Source: Paenibacillus ginsengarvi (GTDB taxonomy: Bacteria; Bacillota; Bacilli; Paenibacillales; NBRC-103111). From it: a stretch of 64,000 bases of DNA. Position numbers and translations under genes: made by a program. Below, piece after piece: positions 53,495 through 62,545 of the stretch. Below the pieces are notes generated by a model. That model saw only the letters and a program-made list of their open reading frames with translations. It searched no databases and was not told the DNA's origin. The stretch spans positions 1 to 64,000 of the forward strand of contig NZ_RBAH01000020.1 of assembly GCF_003626695.1 (NCBI RefSeq), given 5' to 3'. The stretch's first letter is position 1; each line of letters opens with the position of its first letter.

Positions 53495-55754
53495 TCATCA
53501 GACCGAATTGCTTCGTATAGAAACAAATCTGTTTAACCTGTATATCCAGGGCAAGCCGTTCCATCCAACCGTCGAGACGTTGCAACTCCACCGGCAGGAC
53601 GATACAGAATGGACGACGGCGCATTTCCAGTGCATGTCGCTTACGCCTTCGCTATCTATCCAGTCTATCTCGATCTTCTCACCCGAAAGCGGAGAGTTGA
53701 CGTCTTGGATGGCGGGTATCCCGGTGCATCCGATCTTTTACGAAACCCAGTCCTACGAACTGGTTATCGAGAAAAAGCAAGACGTGGCGATACAATTCCA
53801 CCATGACAACTTGTACATACGCCAATCGATCAAGCCGCTGGGGAACATGATCTTATCCGGCATTCTGAACTTTCAAAACGAAGTCGGGCACACGGAGTTG
53901 GAGCTTCGCCGGAATGGAGAAGCCCTGTTTCGGCTACAACTCGAAATATTTCCGTCGAAGATGGACTACAAGAAAGATTACCAGATGATCTTACATGACG
54001 TAAATGAACAGATCTATAATCTTTCCTTCGATTTCTTGCGTAAAACGTATCATTTATCCGGGTTAAAGGAGACGCAGAGCCAGAGCCTGACTGAATTTTT
54101 CACGATCCTACAGCATGTGTTCGATCAATTGGTGCAAGCTGTCGAGCGAATTAAACAATCGCCGCATTCGAAGCTTCAGGTGGAGAACCGGCTAGTGGAA
54201 GCGGCTCGGGTTCGCAGAGCGGGGAAAGAGAACATTTGGTTCCTATCCAAACGGCCCAATCTGCTCGTTGAGGATTCTCTGCACGGAAGTATCTCGGTCC
54301 ACGGACGACGACTTACGCCTAGCCACGTTCTGGAAACGAAGCGACATATTAATTTCGATACTGGCGAGAATCGGTTTGTACGCTGGGTGTTGCTTCGCAT
54401 CCAGCAGAAGCTGAAGGAATTGAAGTTCCGCTTCGTGCAAAAAGGGCGAGCAGAAGACCCCCTACTGACGCGAAAGATGAACTTGATGCAAACCCAGCTT
54501 CAGCGCATGTTAAAGTACGATTTCCTAGCGGTTGGCGAGATGAGACAAATGTCCATTTCGCTTGTGCTGCAAATGGCTGTCGGCTACCGGGAAGTGTACC
54601 GGTATTACCTCATGTTGATGAAAGGACTCTCGATCCAGAGCGACTTATTCCGACTGTCGATGAAAGACCTTGCCTTGCTATACGAGTATTGGTGCTTTCT
54701 CAAAATCCATCACCTACTCAGCAAGCAGTATGAGCTAGTGAAGCAGGACATCATTCGAGTGCAGCGCGGCGGCTTGTTCGTCACCTTGGATCGTACGCAG
54801 AAAGCCAAGATGGTATACCGCAATCCGCGGAACGGCGAAACTTTTACGTTGTATTACAATGCTTTGCCAAGTGGGGACAAGACTCCAACACTATCTCAAC
54901 GACCGGATAACATCCTTACGCTCAGGAAAAACGATGCATCGGTGGAGTACAAATACATCTTTGATGCCAAGTATCGACTAAACCCGGCATACGAAGGGAC
55001 GCCTTATCGGCGGGACTACAAGACACCGGGTCCAGAGGAAGACGACATTAACACGATGCACCGATACCGGGACGCGATCGTCTACATGGACGATAAAGAA
55101 AAGGAATACGAGCGTAGCATGTTTGGCGCTTACGTCCTCTTCCCGTACCACAATGAAGAGCAGTTTCAACAGCACCATTTCTACAAAAGTATCGAGACCA
55201 TCAATATCGGAGCATTCCCGTTCTTGCCAAATTCGACGAGCTTGATGGAAAAGTTTCTGGATGAAATCATCCTCGACAGTCCGGAAAAAGCTTACGAGCG
55301 GGCTACGCGCCCTCGGGGAACGAAGGAATATTACAAAAACAAGCTCTCCGGCAAAAATGTACTGATCGGCGCTATGAGCCAGAAGTCGCAGCTAGACGCC
55401 GCGCTGGAGCATCACTTCTACCATACTCCGCTCAACAATATTACCGACCATAAAATATTAACGCGGATAGAGTATGTAGCGCTCTATCAGTCGATTCAAT
55501 TGTTCGGGCGGGAAGAAGCTGGGATACGCGTATATGGTAAGGTCGCCGACTGGAAGGTTGTGCAGAGGAAAGAGATTACCCAGATTCCATCTGGACGTGG
55601 GGCAGCCGATGAGTTATACGTGGTGTTTACGGTAGATGAGTGGGTCAAGCGCGCTAAGCCAATCCTGCCAGGCGGGAGCGGTGTACAGCGAGTGATGTAT
55701 GCGAGTAAGTATGTGTTTGATCGGGCTTTAGAGGTTGGGGAGTTGCGGGGGTAG
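53463..55754 (+). CDS. McrC-like nuclease subunit (DUF2357/DUF524)
   Basis: A 763-residue partner of the McrB-like motor. Residues 85-290 form the DUF2357 domain (strand-rich; YDFLAVGEM follows at about 350), and about 450-600 the DUF524 nuclease, with a PD-(D/E)XK core seen as the VEYKYIFDAKYRL strand (D and K about residue 502) and the helix MHRYRDAIVYM. McrB-McrC pairs translocate on DNA and cut; DUF524 members are often coupled to recognition of modified or foreign DNA. ATG at 53463 has GGAGG upstream, lying inside the McrB-like gene, so the pair is translationally coupled. Confidence 0.82.
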   Translation: MMALRHTGFPNHQTELLRIETNLFNLYIQGKPFHPTVETLQLHRQDDTEWTTAHFQCMSLTPSLSIQSISIFSPESGELTSWMAGIPVHPIFYETQSYELVIEKKQDVAIQFHHDNLYIRQSIKPLGNMILSGILNFQNEVGHTELELRRNGEALFRLQLEIFPSKMDYKKDYQMILHDVNEQIYNLSFDFLRKTYHLSGLKETQSQSLTEFFTILQHVFDQLVQAVERIKQSPHSKLQVENRLVEAARVRRAGKENIWFLSKRPNLLVEDSLHGSISVHGRRLTPSHVLETKRHINFDTGENRFVRWVLLRIQQKLKELKFRFVQKGRAEDPLLTRKMNLMQTQLQRMLKYDFLAVGEMRQMSISLVLQMAVGYREVYRYYLMLMKGLSIQSDLFRLSMKDLALLYEYWCFLKIHHLLSKQYELVKQDIIRVQRGGLFVTLDRTQKAKMVYRNPRNGETFTLYYNALPSGDKTPTLSQRPDNILTLRKNDASVEYKYIFDAKYRLNPAYEGTPYRRDYKTPGPEEDDINTMHRYRDAIVYMDDKEKEYERSMFGAYVLFPYHNEEQFQQHHFYKSIETINIGAFPFLPNSTSLMEKFLDEIILDSPEKAYERATRPRGTKEYYKNKLSGKNVLIGAMSQKSQLDAALEHHFYHTPLNNITDHKILTRIEYVALYQSIQLFGREEAGIRVYGKVADWKVVQRKEITQIPSGRGAADELYVVFTVDEWVKRAKPILPGGSGVQRVMYASKYVFDRALEVGELRG

Positions 55755-55796
55755 GTAGAGGTGAGGTGTGAAAATATATATTTAGGAGAAGCAAGC

Positions 55797-56139
55797 TTAT
55801 GGGTATAGAGACCCCTCTTGGGTATTTAGTGGTGTAGGTGTTACTTCTGCAATATCATTATTTGCAGTGGTTCGCGTGTTATAGAGGAGAAAGCGCTTTT
55901 AAATGAAAATATCCTCTTATTAAGAAAAATTACTATAGAATCTTATAGTTATCGCAGCTATTTCGATTCTTGGTTTATCAATCGGTGAAAGTAAAATTAC
56001 TGAAATTACCATTAGTTATAATTTACCTTATCAAAGTCCTCTTCCGACTACTTTACTATACTCGCTATTACTCTTGTACTAATACTTTTTATATTCATAC
56101 TTATTAGGTTCCCCAAAAATTTAGGAAGAAGATTTTTTT
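55797..56139 (+). pseudogene. Decayed membrane-protein gene
   Basis: Several frames carry membrane-protein-like pieces: YRDPSWVFSGVGVTSAISLF around 55805-55880, then LIVIAAISILGLSIGES around 55944-56000, then ITLVLILFIFILIRFP ending at TGA 56139. AGGAGAAG at 55790 would have been the ribosome binding site of an ATG at 55798. At least two frameshifts break it. I do not recognise the family. Confidence 0.45.
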
Positions 56140-56204
56140 GAGTATTTTTCGAGATAAGAGCGTACCAAGTTTGGGGGTCTTAGCTTATATTATGCAATTG
56201 ATTC

Positions 56205-56580
56205 TTCAAACAAACTGCGACGAGCCCCAGGCCGGCATCGGCAGCATGCCGACCGTGCTCGAGGCGACGCACCCCAAGTTGACGGTGGTACGCTTCCACG
56301 GCCGTAACGTCGCCGAGTGGAACAACGCCGGCGACAGCGATTGGCGTGAAGTGCGGTACCTGTATGAGTACAGCGAGGCGGAGCGCGTGGACTGGGCGGA
56401 CCACCTCACGCAGCTGGAGTAACGGATTGGAATCATCTTCAGCAACAGCTCCGGCGGGCTGCCGCCGGCAATGCTAAGCAGCTGATGGCGATGCTCAGGC
56501 TGGGGGGAGCAGGATCTCGGGCAGCGGCAGTTGGATTTGTGCTGGCGCGGAGGGAACACCCGTGGGTATACTTAAGGTAA
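56205..56580 (+). pseudogene. C-terminal remnant of a DUF72 family gene
   Basis: The frame ending at TAA 56422 encodes PKLTVVRFHGRNVAEWN and then a WREVRYLYEYSEAE helix, which is the DUF72 C-terminal region. After the in-frame TAA, the DNA goes on with IGIIFSNSSGG and, one frame over, AGNAKQLMAMLRLGG, typical of the DUF72 end. It therefore carries a stop and a frameshift and lacks its N-terminal half. It is markedly GC-rich compared with its AT-rich flanks, which marks a junction near 56205. Confidence 0.7.
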
Positions 56581-56687
56581 ATATTTCTACGGTTATGGTA
56601 TTTATTGGATTCAAGCCTTGCAATGATTGTTAGATTAATTATGATTAAAACTTGAAGCAATTATTTCATAAAAGTGAGGAATCCGCG

Positions 56688-57950
56688 ATGAGAATAGATA
56701 TAGCAACACCGGATCCAACTCGGTATATTATTGAGCACGAAGGTGAAATTCGATTAGAAATGATGGAATGGCCTAATAAAACTTTAAGCCTACTTTTGGA
56801 TGCACATCAACTTGCGAAGAGTGGTGATAAGGAAGAGAAAGTAAACCGCATTCTTCAAGCAGCAAGGGATCAGAGTATCACTTTAAGAGTATTACAAATT
56901 TGGAGAGAAAAGCTATTAAAAGAAGGAAATCGTCATATTTTCATTTACGATATCGTTGAACAAGATGCAAACAGAATCAAATCAACAGAAGTGTATGAAG
57001 AAATAGTTGCCCAAAATGGTTTGCAAAGGATTAATCAATTGTATAATGATACTGAGGATGGTTTAGTCTATTCTAGTTTTGAAACTACTAATGATTTGGT
57101 TTCAAAAATAAGCTTAGCTTTTAAAGAGAAAAAGACACTAAAGAATGTCGACTACGCTAATAATGCAATTCATACTCAATCAATTGATTATCATATCTTT
57201 GTTGACATTAATCTTATTGATAATTATGTAGCAATAAATTTAGACCCTAAATCAGGTTTAATGGAATACGGCACAACGGATGAGCGAGTATCAATTGTAA
57301 AAATTGCAGGCACATATGCCGATAAAATAAGTGAAGTATTTGGAATCAACTATCTGGAAACAAGAGAATTAACCCAAAATGCCTTATATAATATTTGGAA
57401 AGACGCAACTGCTTATGACATTCCTGAACTTGAAACAGTTATGGATACCGTAACTCAGGGAACAATTGATTTTGTTAATAGTTATGAGGGTGCACTCAAG
57501 CTATCAGATGATGCGAAATCTACGCTTGTGAAAAGGATACTTGCGAATTTCCAACATATTTATATCAAAGAAAACTATGCTGACATTGAAGAGGCTATTG
57601 CCCATACACGTGGAAACCGACCAGGCTTTATAACAGAACATAACGTGCGAGAAAGAACTGGAAGCACTTTTAAACAACGTTCAGCGGACCGAGAAACACC
57701 AATTGAGGAAATGGATACTTTTGGCGATACCCAGGTTACAATAGACGAATTAGGCCGGGTCGAATATTTAAAGTATACTTGGAATGGTTTAGAGGGTATA
57801 TCCAAAGCTATCCCGACTATAATGGATAGTAAATTCGGTTTTGATTATATAATTTTTACGAGACATGCCACTTTGGAGGAGATTAATCATGTTATTTCCC
57901 AATTTAGACGTTATAAAGGGAATATCAGGATTGCCAGGCTCGGTCATTGA
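56688..57950 (+). CDS. Unrecognised protein, first gene of nuclease module
   Basis: A 420-residue acidic, soluble protein (MRIDIATPDPTRYIIEHEGE). The first 100 residues are helical. The central part has the strand YHIFVDINLIDNYVAINLDP, then long helices (about 195-300). It ends with a basic RxRG-type stretch and the strand FGFDYIIFTRHATLEEI. I recognise no domain. GAGG lies 8 bases upstream of ATG at 56688; the 12 codons before it in frame have no site. Its last 62 bases overlap the next gene, so all three genes of the module are coupled. It is probably a specificity or sensor subunit, by position only. Confidence 0.65.
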   Translation: MRIDIATPDPTRYIIEHEGEIRLEMMEWPNKTLSLLLDAHQLAKSGDKEEKVNRILQAARDQSITLRVLQIWREKLLKEGNRHIFIYDIVEQDANRIKSTEVYEEIVAQNGLQRINQLYNDTEDGLVYSSFETTNDLVSKISLAFKEKKTLKNVDYANNAIHTQSIDYHIFVDINLIDNYVAINLDPKSGLMEYGTTDERVSIVKIAGTYADKISEVFGINYLETRELTQNALYNIWKDATAYDIPELETVMDTVTQGTIDFVNSYEGALKLSDDAKSTLVKRILANFQHIYIKENYADIEEAIAHTRGNRPGFITEHNVRERTGSTFKQRSADRETPIEEMDTFGDTQVTIDELGRVEYLKYTWNGLEGISKAIPTIMDSKFGFDYIIFTRHATLEEINHVISQFRRYKGNIRIARLGH

Positions 57951-58290
57951 TACACTTGATGACTGGCTTTCTTCTCGACGTTTTAATCACAAACGATATA
58001 TACTTCCCCAATATTTTTCAGATGACAATCATGAAGTGCCTTATGAACAGGCACGTCAAGCAATGTATTGGGCTGTAAAAGTTGGTGTCCTCAACACCAA
58101 TTATGAGTTGTACTGTCCTCGGTGTAAGGAAAGAGTCCATGTAGTTCATCGGCAAATGGATATTCCACATGATATATTTTGTAATGATTGTGGGTACTCA
58201 TTTGATCCTTGGGAATTCCAGAACTTAATTCAAATTTCTTTTGACATTAAGGAAGAAGCCCGAGGGGGAGTTACGTTTGACAGAACATAG
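57889..58290 (+). CDS. Zinc-ribbon protein with helical N-terminus
   Basis: A 133-residue protein. Residues 1-70 are mostly helical (LPGSVIDTLDDWLSSR; YEQARQAMYWAVKVGVLNTN) and could be a winged helix. Residues 70-110 form a zinc ribbon: two CxxC pairs (YCPRCKERVHV; FCNDCGYSFDP) about 25 residues apart. GGAGGAG lies 7 bases before ATG at 57889. It overlaps the upstream gene by 62 bases and the nuclease gene by 14, so the module is one translational unit. It may be the nucleic-acid-binding adaptor. Confidence 0.7.
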   Translation: MLFPNLDVIKGISGLPGSVIDTLDDWLSSRRFNHKRYILPQYFSDDNHEVPYEQARQAMYWAVKVGVLNTNYELYCPRCKERVHVVHRQMDIPHDIFCNDCGYSFDPWEFQNLIQISFDIKEEARGGVTFDRT

Positions 58291-59014
58291 CTTAGCAAAC
58301 TTATCTCATGATGAACATTACACAATACTTATTGCAGATGAAGAGTATTGTCCAATGGATTATGAAAGAACACAAGAACTAATTAATGATGTGAAGAGGT
58401 CTTGGGCCTCTATTGCAAAAGACGCAAATAATAAAAAGGGGCGGTCGTTAGAGGATCTTGCAGTATTCCTAACGAGTTGTATTATTCCTTTTGATGTCGA
58501 ACATGATATTCATACAAATTCAAACCAGTTTGATGGATTTGTGGAGGTACGTAGTTATAACGGAAATAATCCATTCCTCGCATCTGTAGGGACATTTTTT
58601 CACGCCGAATGTAAAAATGAAAACAGTGCTGTGGATATAACTCATGTTCAAAAAGTGGGGGCGATTATGGATCATCACCACTTTAACTTTTCTATCATTT
58701 TTTCAAGAAAACGAGTTACTGGTTGTGGTAAATATGAAGCTGCGCAAGCGTATATTATAACTTTGTTCAGTGGTAAAGAAAAGCGTATAATAAACATACC
58801 TTTTACAGATATTGAATTAATGGTAACCGAACGCAAGAATTTCTTAACTCTTCTAAGAGAAAAAAATAAACAGCTTGCATTACATGATTTGCAGGGGAAT
58901 ACGTTGGAGACACAACTGCGAAAGATACATGAGTTGTATAGGCAAGGTATAATCACAGAAGAACATAAAAATCATATTAACGATATGATCATTGAATCAT
59001 ATGACGAAAGATGA
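58277..59014 (+). CDS. PD-(D/E)XK nuclease-like protein
   Basis: A 245-residue protein. RSLEDLAVFLTSCIIPFDVE (about 53-72) is the usual first helix of restriction-endonuclease-like folds, followed by the catalytic Asp in NQFDGFVEV and, after a strand, ECK in FHAECKN (about 112-120): D...ExK. The C-terminal helix pair (NTLETQLRKIHELYRQGIIT) resembles a short SHOCT-like tail. The start is TTG at 58277, with GAGGGGGAG upstream. It is the most likely effector of the three-gene module; target (DNA or RNA) cannot be told. Confidence 0.72.
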   Translation: MTEHSLANLSHDEHYTILIADEEYCPMDYERTQELINDVKRSWASIAKDANNKKGRSLEDLAVFLTSCIIPFDVEHDIHTNSNQFDGFVEVRSYNGNNPFLASVGTFFHAECKNENSAVDITHVQKVGAIMDHHHFNFSIIFSRKRVTGCGKYEAAQAYIITLFSGKEKRIINIPFTDIELMVTERKNFLTLLREKNKQLALHDLQGNTLETQLRKIHELYRQGIITEEHKNHINDMIIESYDER

Positions 59015-59046
59015 CCTTGTTCTCAAACGAGGTTATCTTTTTTTAT
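59007..59046 (+). terminator. Rho-independent terminator
   Basis: AAAGATGACCTTGT (59007-59020) pairs with ACGAGGTTATCTTT (59027-59040) over 14 bp, including two G-U pairs, followed by TTTTTATTT. It overlaps the stop codon of the nuclease gene. From here to 59281 (about 235 bases) no gene is seen. Confidence 0.85.
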
Positions 59047-59281
59047 TTAAGTAGCAGGCGAAATTAATATAATATTAAAAGTACAATATAAAGCTCATTT
59101 AGCCTGAACTATAACGTACCTAAACACTTAGAGCGAGTTTACTCTCCATTCTTATCCACCTCGGACATTTAATTTAAAGGAACTTGTCGTCTTTATATCG
59201 AAATAGGAATGGTGCTTAAGACATATTAGCGTTCTGGTTTTATGCGGGGAGAGAGAAATGTAGTACACGAGGAGGAGAAGA

Positions 59282-62200
59282 ATGAAGTCTAATTTTACAT
59301 TCTTAGAAAGCAACTTTCCTGTACTTGCTCAGATCGGCGTAACAGCAGAAGAATATATTTATTCGGACCCTAATTCTTGCTTGATCAAATTAGGATTACT
59401 GGGCGAAACAATCGTCAACCTCATGATGCAGTTTGATGGCATCCAACCTCCAAGCTACGACAACACGCACGCCAATCGTATTAAGCTACTGAAGGGCCAA
59501 GGACTGCTACCACGCGAAATTGATGATATCTTATACAGCTTGCGTATGGCTCGGAATAAAGCAGTGCATGCGAACTATGATTCGCTTGAACAATGTAAAG
59601 TTCTAATGGGCATGGCCCATGAGCTAAGCATTTGGTTCATGCAAACTTATGGAGACTGGCAGTATAGTCCCCAACGGTTTGTGCTGCCTCTTGAAAAGTC
59701 TCAAGCTAAGGTTGATTATGAAACGATCCTTCGTGAGAAAGAAACTAGGATTGAAGAGCTGACGAAGCTTGCTGAACAAGCTAAAGTAGCCCAAACGATG
59801 ACGATTGAGGAGCGTACCTCAAGAGGCAGCCGCGCAGCCCAACAACTTCAACTTTCCGAGGTGCAAACGAGGTACATTATCGACGAGCAGCTACGTAAGG
59901 TTGGATGGGAAGCAGATACGGTTCATTTACGATATTCGAAAGGCACTCAACCACAAAAAGGCCGTAACCTTGCAATTGCTGAATGGCCGACACGCAATTC
60001 CAGCGGTAAATCCGGTTATGCCGATTACGCTTTATTTGTAGGTCTTCAAATGGTCGGCTTTATTGAAGCGAAGCGTCAGTACACCGATATTCCATCCGTA
60101 ATCGATAACCAATGCAAGGAATATGCACAATCCGTAAGTGAAGAACATGCCGCTTATCAGGTGGGGAGTTGGAGTAAGTATAAAGTACCTTTTGTATTTG
60201 CAACGAATGGTCGGAAGTACTTGAAGCAGCTTGAGACGAAATCGGGTATCTGGTTCCTCGATGTACGCAAACAATCGAATATCTCCAAAGCCCTTCAAGG
60301 CTGGATGAGTCCCGAAGGTATTACGGAGTTGTTGAACAGAGATACGGATACAGCTGATCAAGCCCTGGGTGCAACGCCTTATGATTTACTGCGTGACCCG
60401 GATGGTCTCAACCTTCGCGAATACCAGATTGAGGCCATTGAAGCCACTGAACAAGCTATTATCAATGGACAGGAAAAAGTACTATTATCGATGGCTACGG
60501 GTACAGGTAAGACGCGAACGATTTTAGGTATGCTGTATCGTTTCTTGAAATCTGGCCGTTTCCAGCGCATCTTGTTCCTTGTCGACCGTACCTCGTTGGG
60601 GGAGCAAGCGCAGGATGTGTTCAAGGAAGTCAAAATCGAAGAGCTCATGACACTACATAACATCTACAATATCAAGGAGCTCAGTGACAAAGACATCGAT
60701 AGAGAGACCAAGGTCCATGTCGCCACCGTACAGAGCTTGGTCAAACGTGTGCTTTATAATGAGGGAGAAATCATTCCTGCAGTTTCAGACTATGACCTTA
60801 TTATCGTTGATGAAGCGCACCGCGGCTATATCTTAGACAAGGAAATTAGCGACGATGAGTTGGTATACCGCAATCAGGAAGATTACATGAGTAAGTATAG
60901 TGCGGTCATCGACTATTTTAATGCGGTCAAAATTGGTTTAACGGCTACGCCAGCCATTCAAACGACGCAGATTTTTGGTCAGCCTGTATTCAATTACACG
61001 TATCGTCGTGCTGTAGTAGAAGGCCACCTAGTAGATCACGATGCGCCACATACGATTGTCACCAAGCTAAGCAAAGAAGGAATCATCTATAAGAAAGGCG
61101 AAGTTGTTCCGATTTACGATCCCGTTACGGGAGAAATTACAAATAGTGGCGAGCTAGAGGATGAGTTAAAATTCGATGTGGAGAAATTTAACCGCCAGGT
61201 AATTGCCCCGAATTTTAATCACACCGTATTGACTGAAATAGCTCAAGATATTAATCCTGAGGGCGACGAGAAGACTCTTATTTTTGCGGTCGATGATGCA
61301 CACGCAGATTCCATAGTTGATTTGCTCAGGGGAATATTTAAGCCATACGGTGTTGACAACGATGCGGTCATGAAGATCACAGGCAGCATCGGCGGTGGGA
61401 ATCCTAAGAAAGTACAAGAAGCGATCAAAAGATTCAAGAATGAACGCTATCCCAATATCGTCGTTACGGTTGATCTCTTGACGACAGGCATTGATGTGCC
61501 TAAGATTTCTACCCTTATCTTTATGCGGCGGGTCAAGTCACGTATCCTCTTTGAACAGATGATGGGTCGTGCTACACGTCTCTGCCCTGAGATCGGCAAG
61601 ACGCATTTTGAAATCTACGATCCCGTTGGTGTATATGAATCGCTTGAGGATGTTAATACGATGAAACAAGTGGTAATCCAGCCTTCTACATCTTTTGATG
61701 ATTTGCTGGATGGACTTGAAGCGCTACCGACCGAGAAGCAGCTGCAAAATCAAATTGATCTCATTGTGGCCAAAATGCAGCGCAAGAAGAGGAACATGAC
61801 AAAAGATGCAATGGCCCATTTCAGAGACATTGCGCAAGGCGACACACCAGACCAGTTCATCGGGAAAGTCAAACACATGTCTGCTGAGCAAGCCAAAGCC
61901 TATGTACTTGATCATCGGAAAGTCTTTGATATTATGAATGAAGGCCGAAGTGGCAAACCAAGAGCCGTAGTGATTTCGGATAAAGAGGATGAGCTCGTCT
62001 CTCATGAACGTGGTTATGGCAAAGGTTTAAAGCCGAAAGATTACTTGGATGAGTTTAAATCATTCATTACGAACAACATGAACAAAATTGCCGCTCTCCA
62101 AGTGGTTTGTACAAGGCCAAGCGATCTTACGCGGGAAAGCTTGAAGAGCTTGCGTTTGGAGCTGGATCGAGAAGGGTTTACGGAACAGCAGCTGAATACT

Positions 62201-62545
62201 GCTTGGAAGCAGTTGTCTAATGAGGACATTACAGCCGACATCATTAGCTTTATTCGCAAGGAAGCGCTTGGATCTGCGTTGGTCGGCCGAACTGAACGCA
62301 CGAAACATGCAATTACCAAGCTGAAGCAGAAGCACTCTTTTAGTAAGATGGAGCTGGATTGGCTAGGACGAATTGAAACGGTATTGTTGCACGAGCCGTT
62401 ATTGGACCGTGATCTATTTAACACGGGTGCATTCAAGAATCAAGGCGGCTATATTCGTATGAATAAGATTTTCCGCGATCAACTCGATACCATTATTACA
62501 GACATTAATCAGTACTTATTTGAAGACGGGGGACAATCAGCGTGA
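59282..62545 (+). CDS. hsdR: Type I restriction enzyme, R subunit
   Basis: A 1087-residue HsdR. Residues 15-125 form a DUF4145-type HEPN-like N-terminal domain (RMARNKAVHANYDS), a known but not universal addition. About 215-330 is the PD-(D/E)XK nuclease (GYADYALF, then VGFIEAKRQY). About 375-830 is the translocase: SMATGTGKTRT (about 403), VDEAHRG (about 508), GLTATP, and TTGIDVPKI and MMGRATRLCPEIG. The C-terminus binds HsdM (about 860-1080). It moves DNA and cuts far from the recognition site in the R-M-S complex. GGAGGAG lies upstream of ATG. It overlaps hsdM by 4 bases (GTGA). Confidence 0.93.
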   Translation: MKSNFTFLESNFPVLAQIGVTAEEYIYSDPNSCLIKLGLLGETIVNLMMQFDGIQPPSYDNTHANRIKLLKGQGLLPREIDDILYSLRMARNKAVHANYDSLEQCKVLMGMAHELSIWFMQTYGDWQYSPQRFVLPLEKSQAKVDYETILREKETRIEELTKLAEQAKVAQTMTIEERTSRGSRAAQQLQLSEVQTRYIIDEQLRKVGWEADTVHLRYSKGTQPQKGRNLAIAEWPTRNSSGKSGYADYALFVGLQMVGFIEAKRQYTDIPSVIDNQCKEYAQSVSEEHAAYQVGSWSKYKVPFVFATNGRKYLKQLETKSGIWFLDVRKQSNISKALQGWMSPEGITELLNRDTDTADQALGATPYDLLRDPDGLNLREYQIEAIEATEQAIINGQEKVLLSMATGTGKTRTILGMLYRFLKSGRFQRILFLVDRTSLGEQAQDVFKEVKIEELMTLHNIYNIKELSDKDIDRETKVHVATVQSLVKRVLYNEGEIIPAVSDYDLIIVDEAHRGYILDKEISDDELVYRNQEDYMSKYSAVIDYFNAVKIGLTATPAIQTTQIFGQPVFNYTYRRAVVEGHLVDHDAPHTIVTKLSKEGIIYKKGEVVPIYDPVTGEITNSGELEDELKFDVEKFNRQVIAPNFNHTVLTEIAQDINPEGDEKTLIFAVDDAHADSIVDLLRGIFKPYGVDNDAVMKITGSIGGGNPKKVQEAIKRFKNERYPNIVVTVDLLTTGIDVPKISTLIFMRRVKSRILFEQMMGRATRLCPEIGKTHFEIYDPVGVYESLEDVNTMKQVVIQPSTSFDDLLDGLEALPTEKQLQNQIDLIVAKMQRKKRNMTKDAMAHFRDIAQGDTPDQFIGKVKHMSAEQAKAYVLDHRKVFDIMNEGRSGKPRAVVISDKEDELVSHERGYGKGLKPKDYLDEFKSFITNNMNKIAALQVVCTRPSDLTRESLKSLRLELDREGFTEQQLNTAWKQLSNEDITADIISFIRKEALGSALVGRTERTKHAITKLKQKHSFSKMELDWLGRIETVLLHEPLLDRDLFNTGAFKNQGGYIRMNKIFRDQLDTIITDINQYLFEDGGQSA

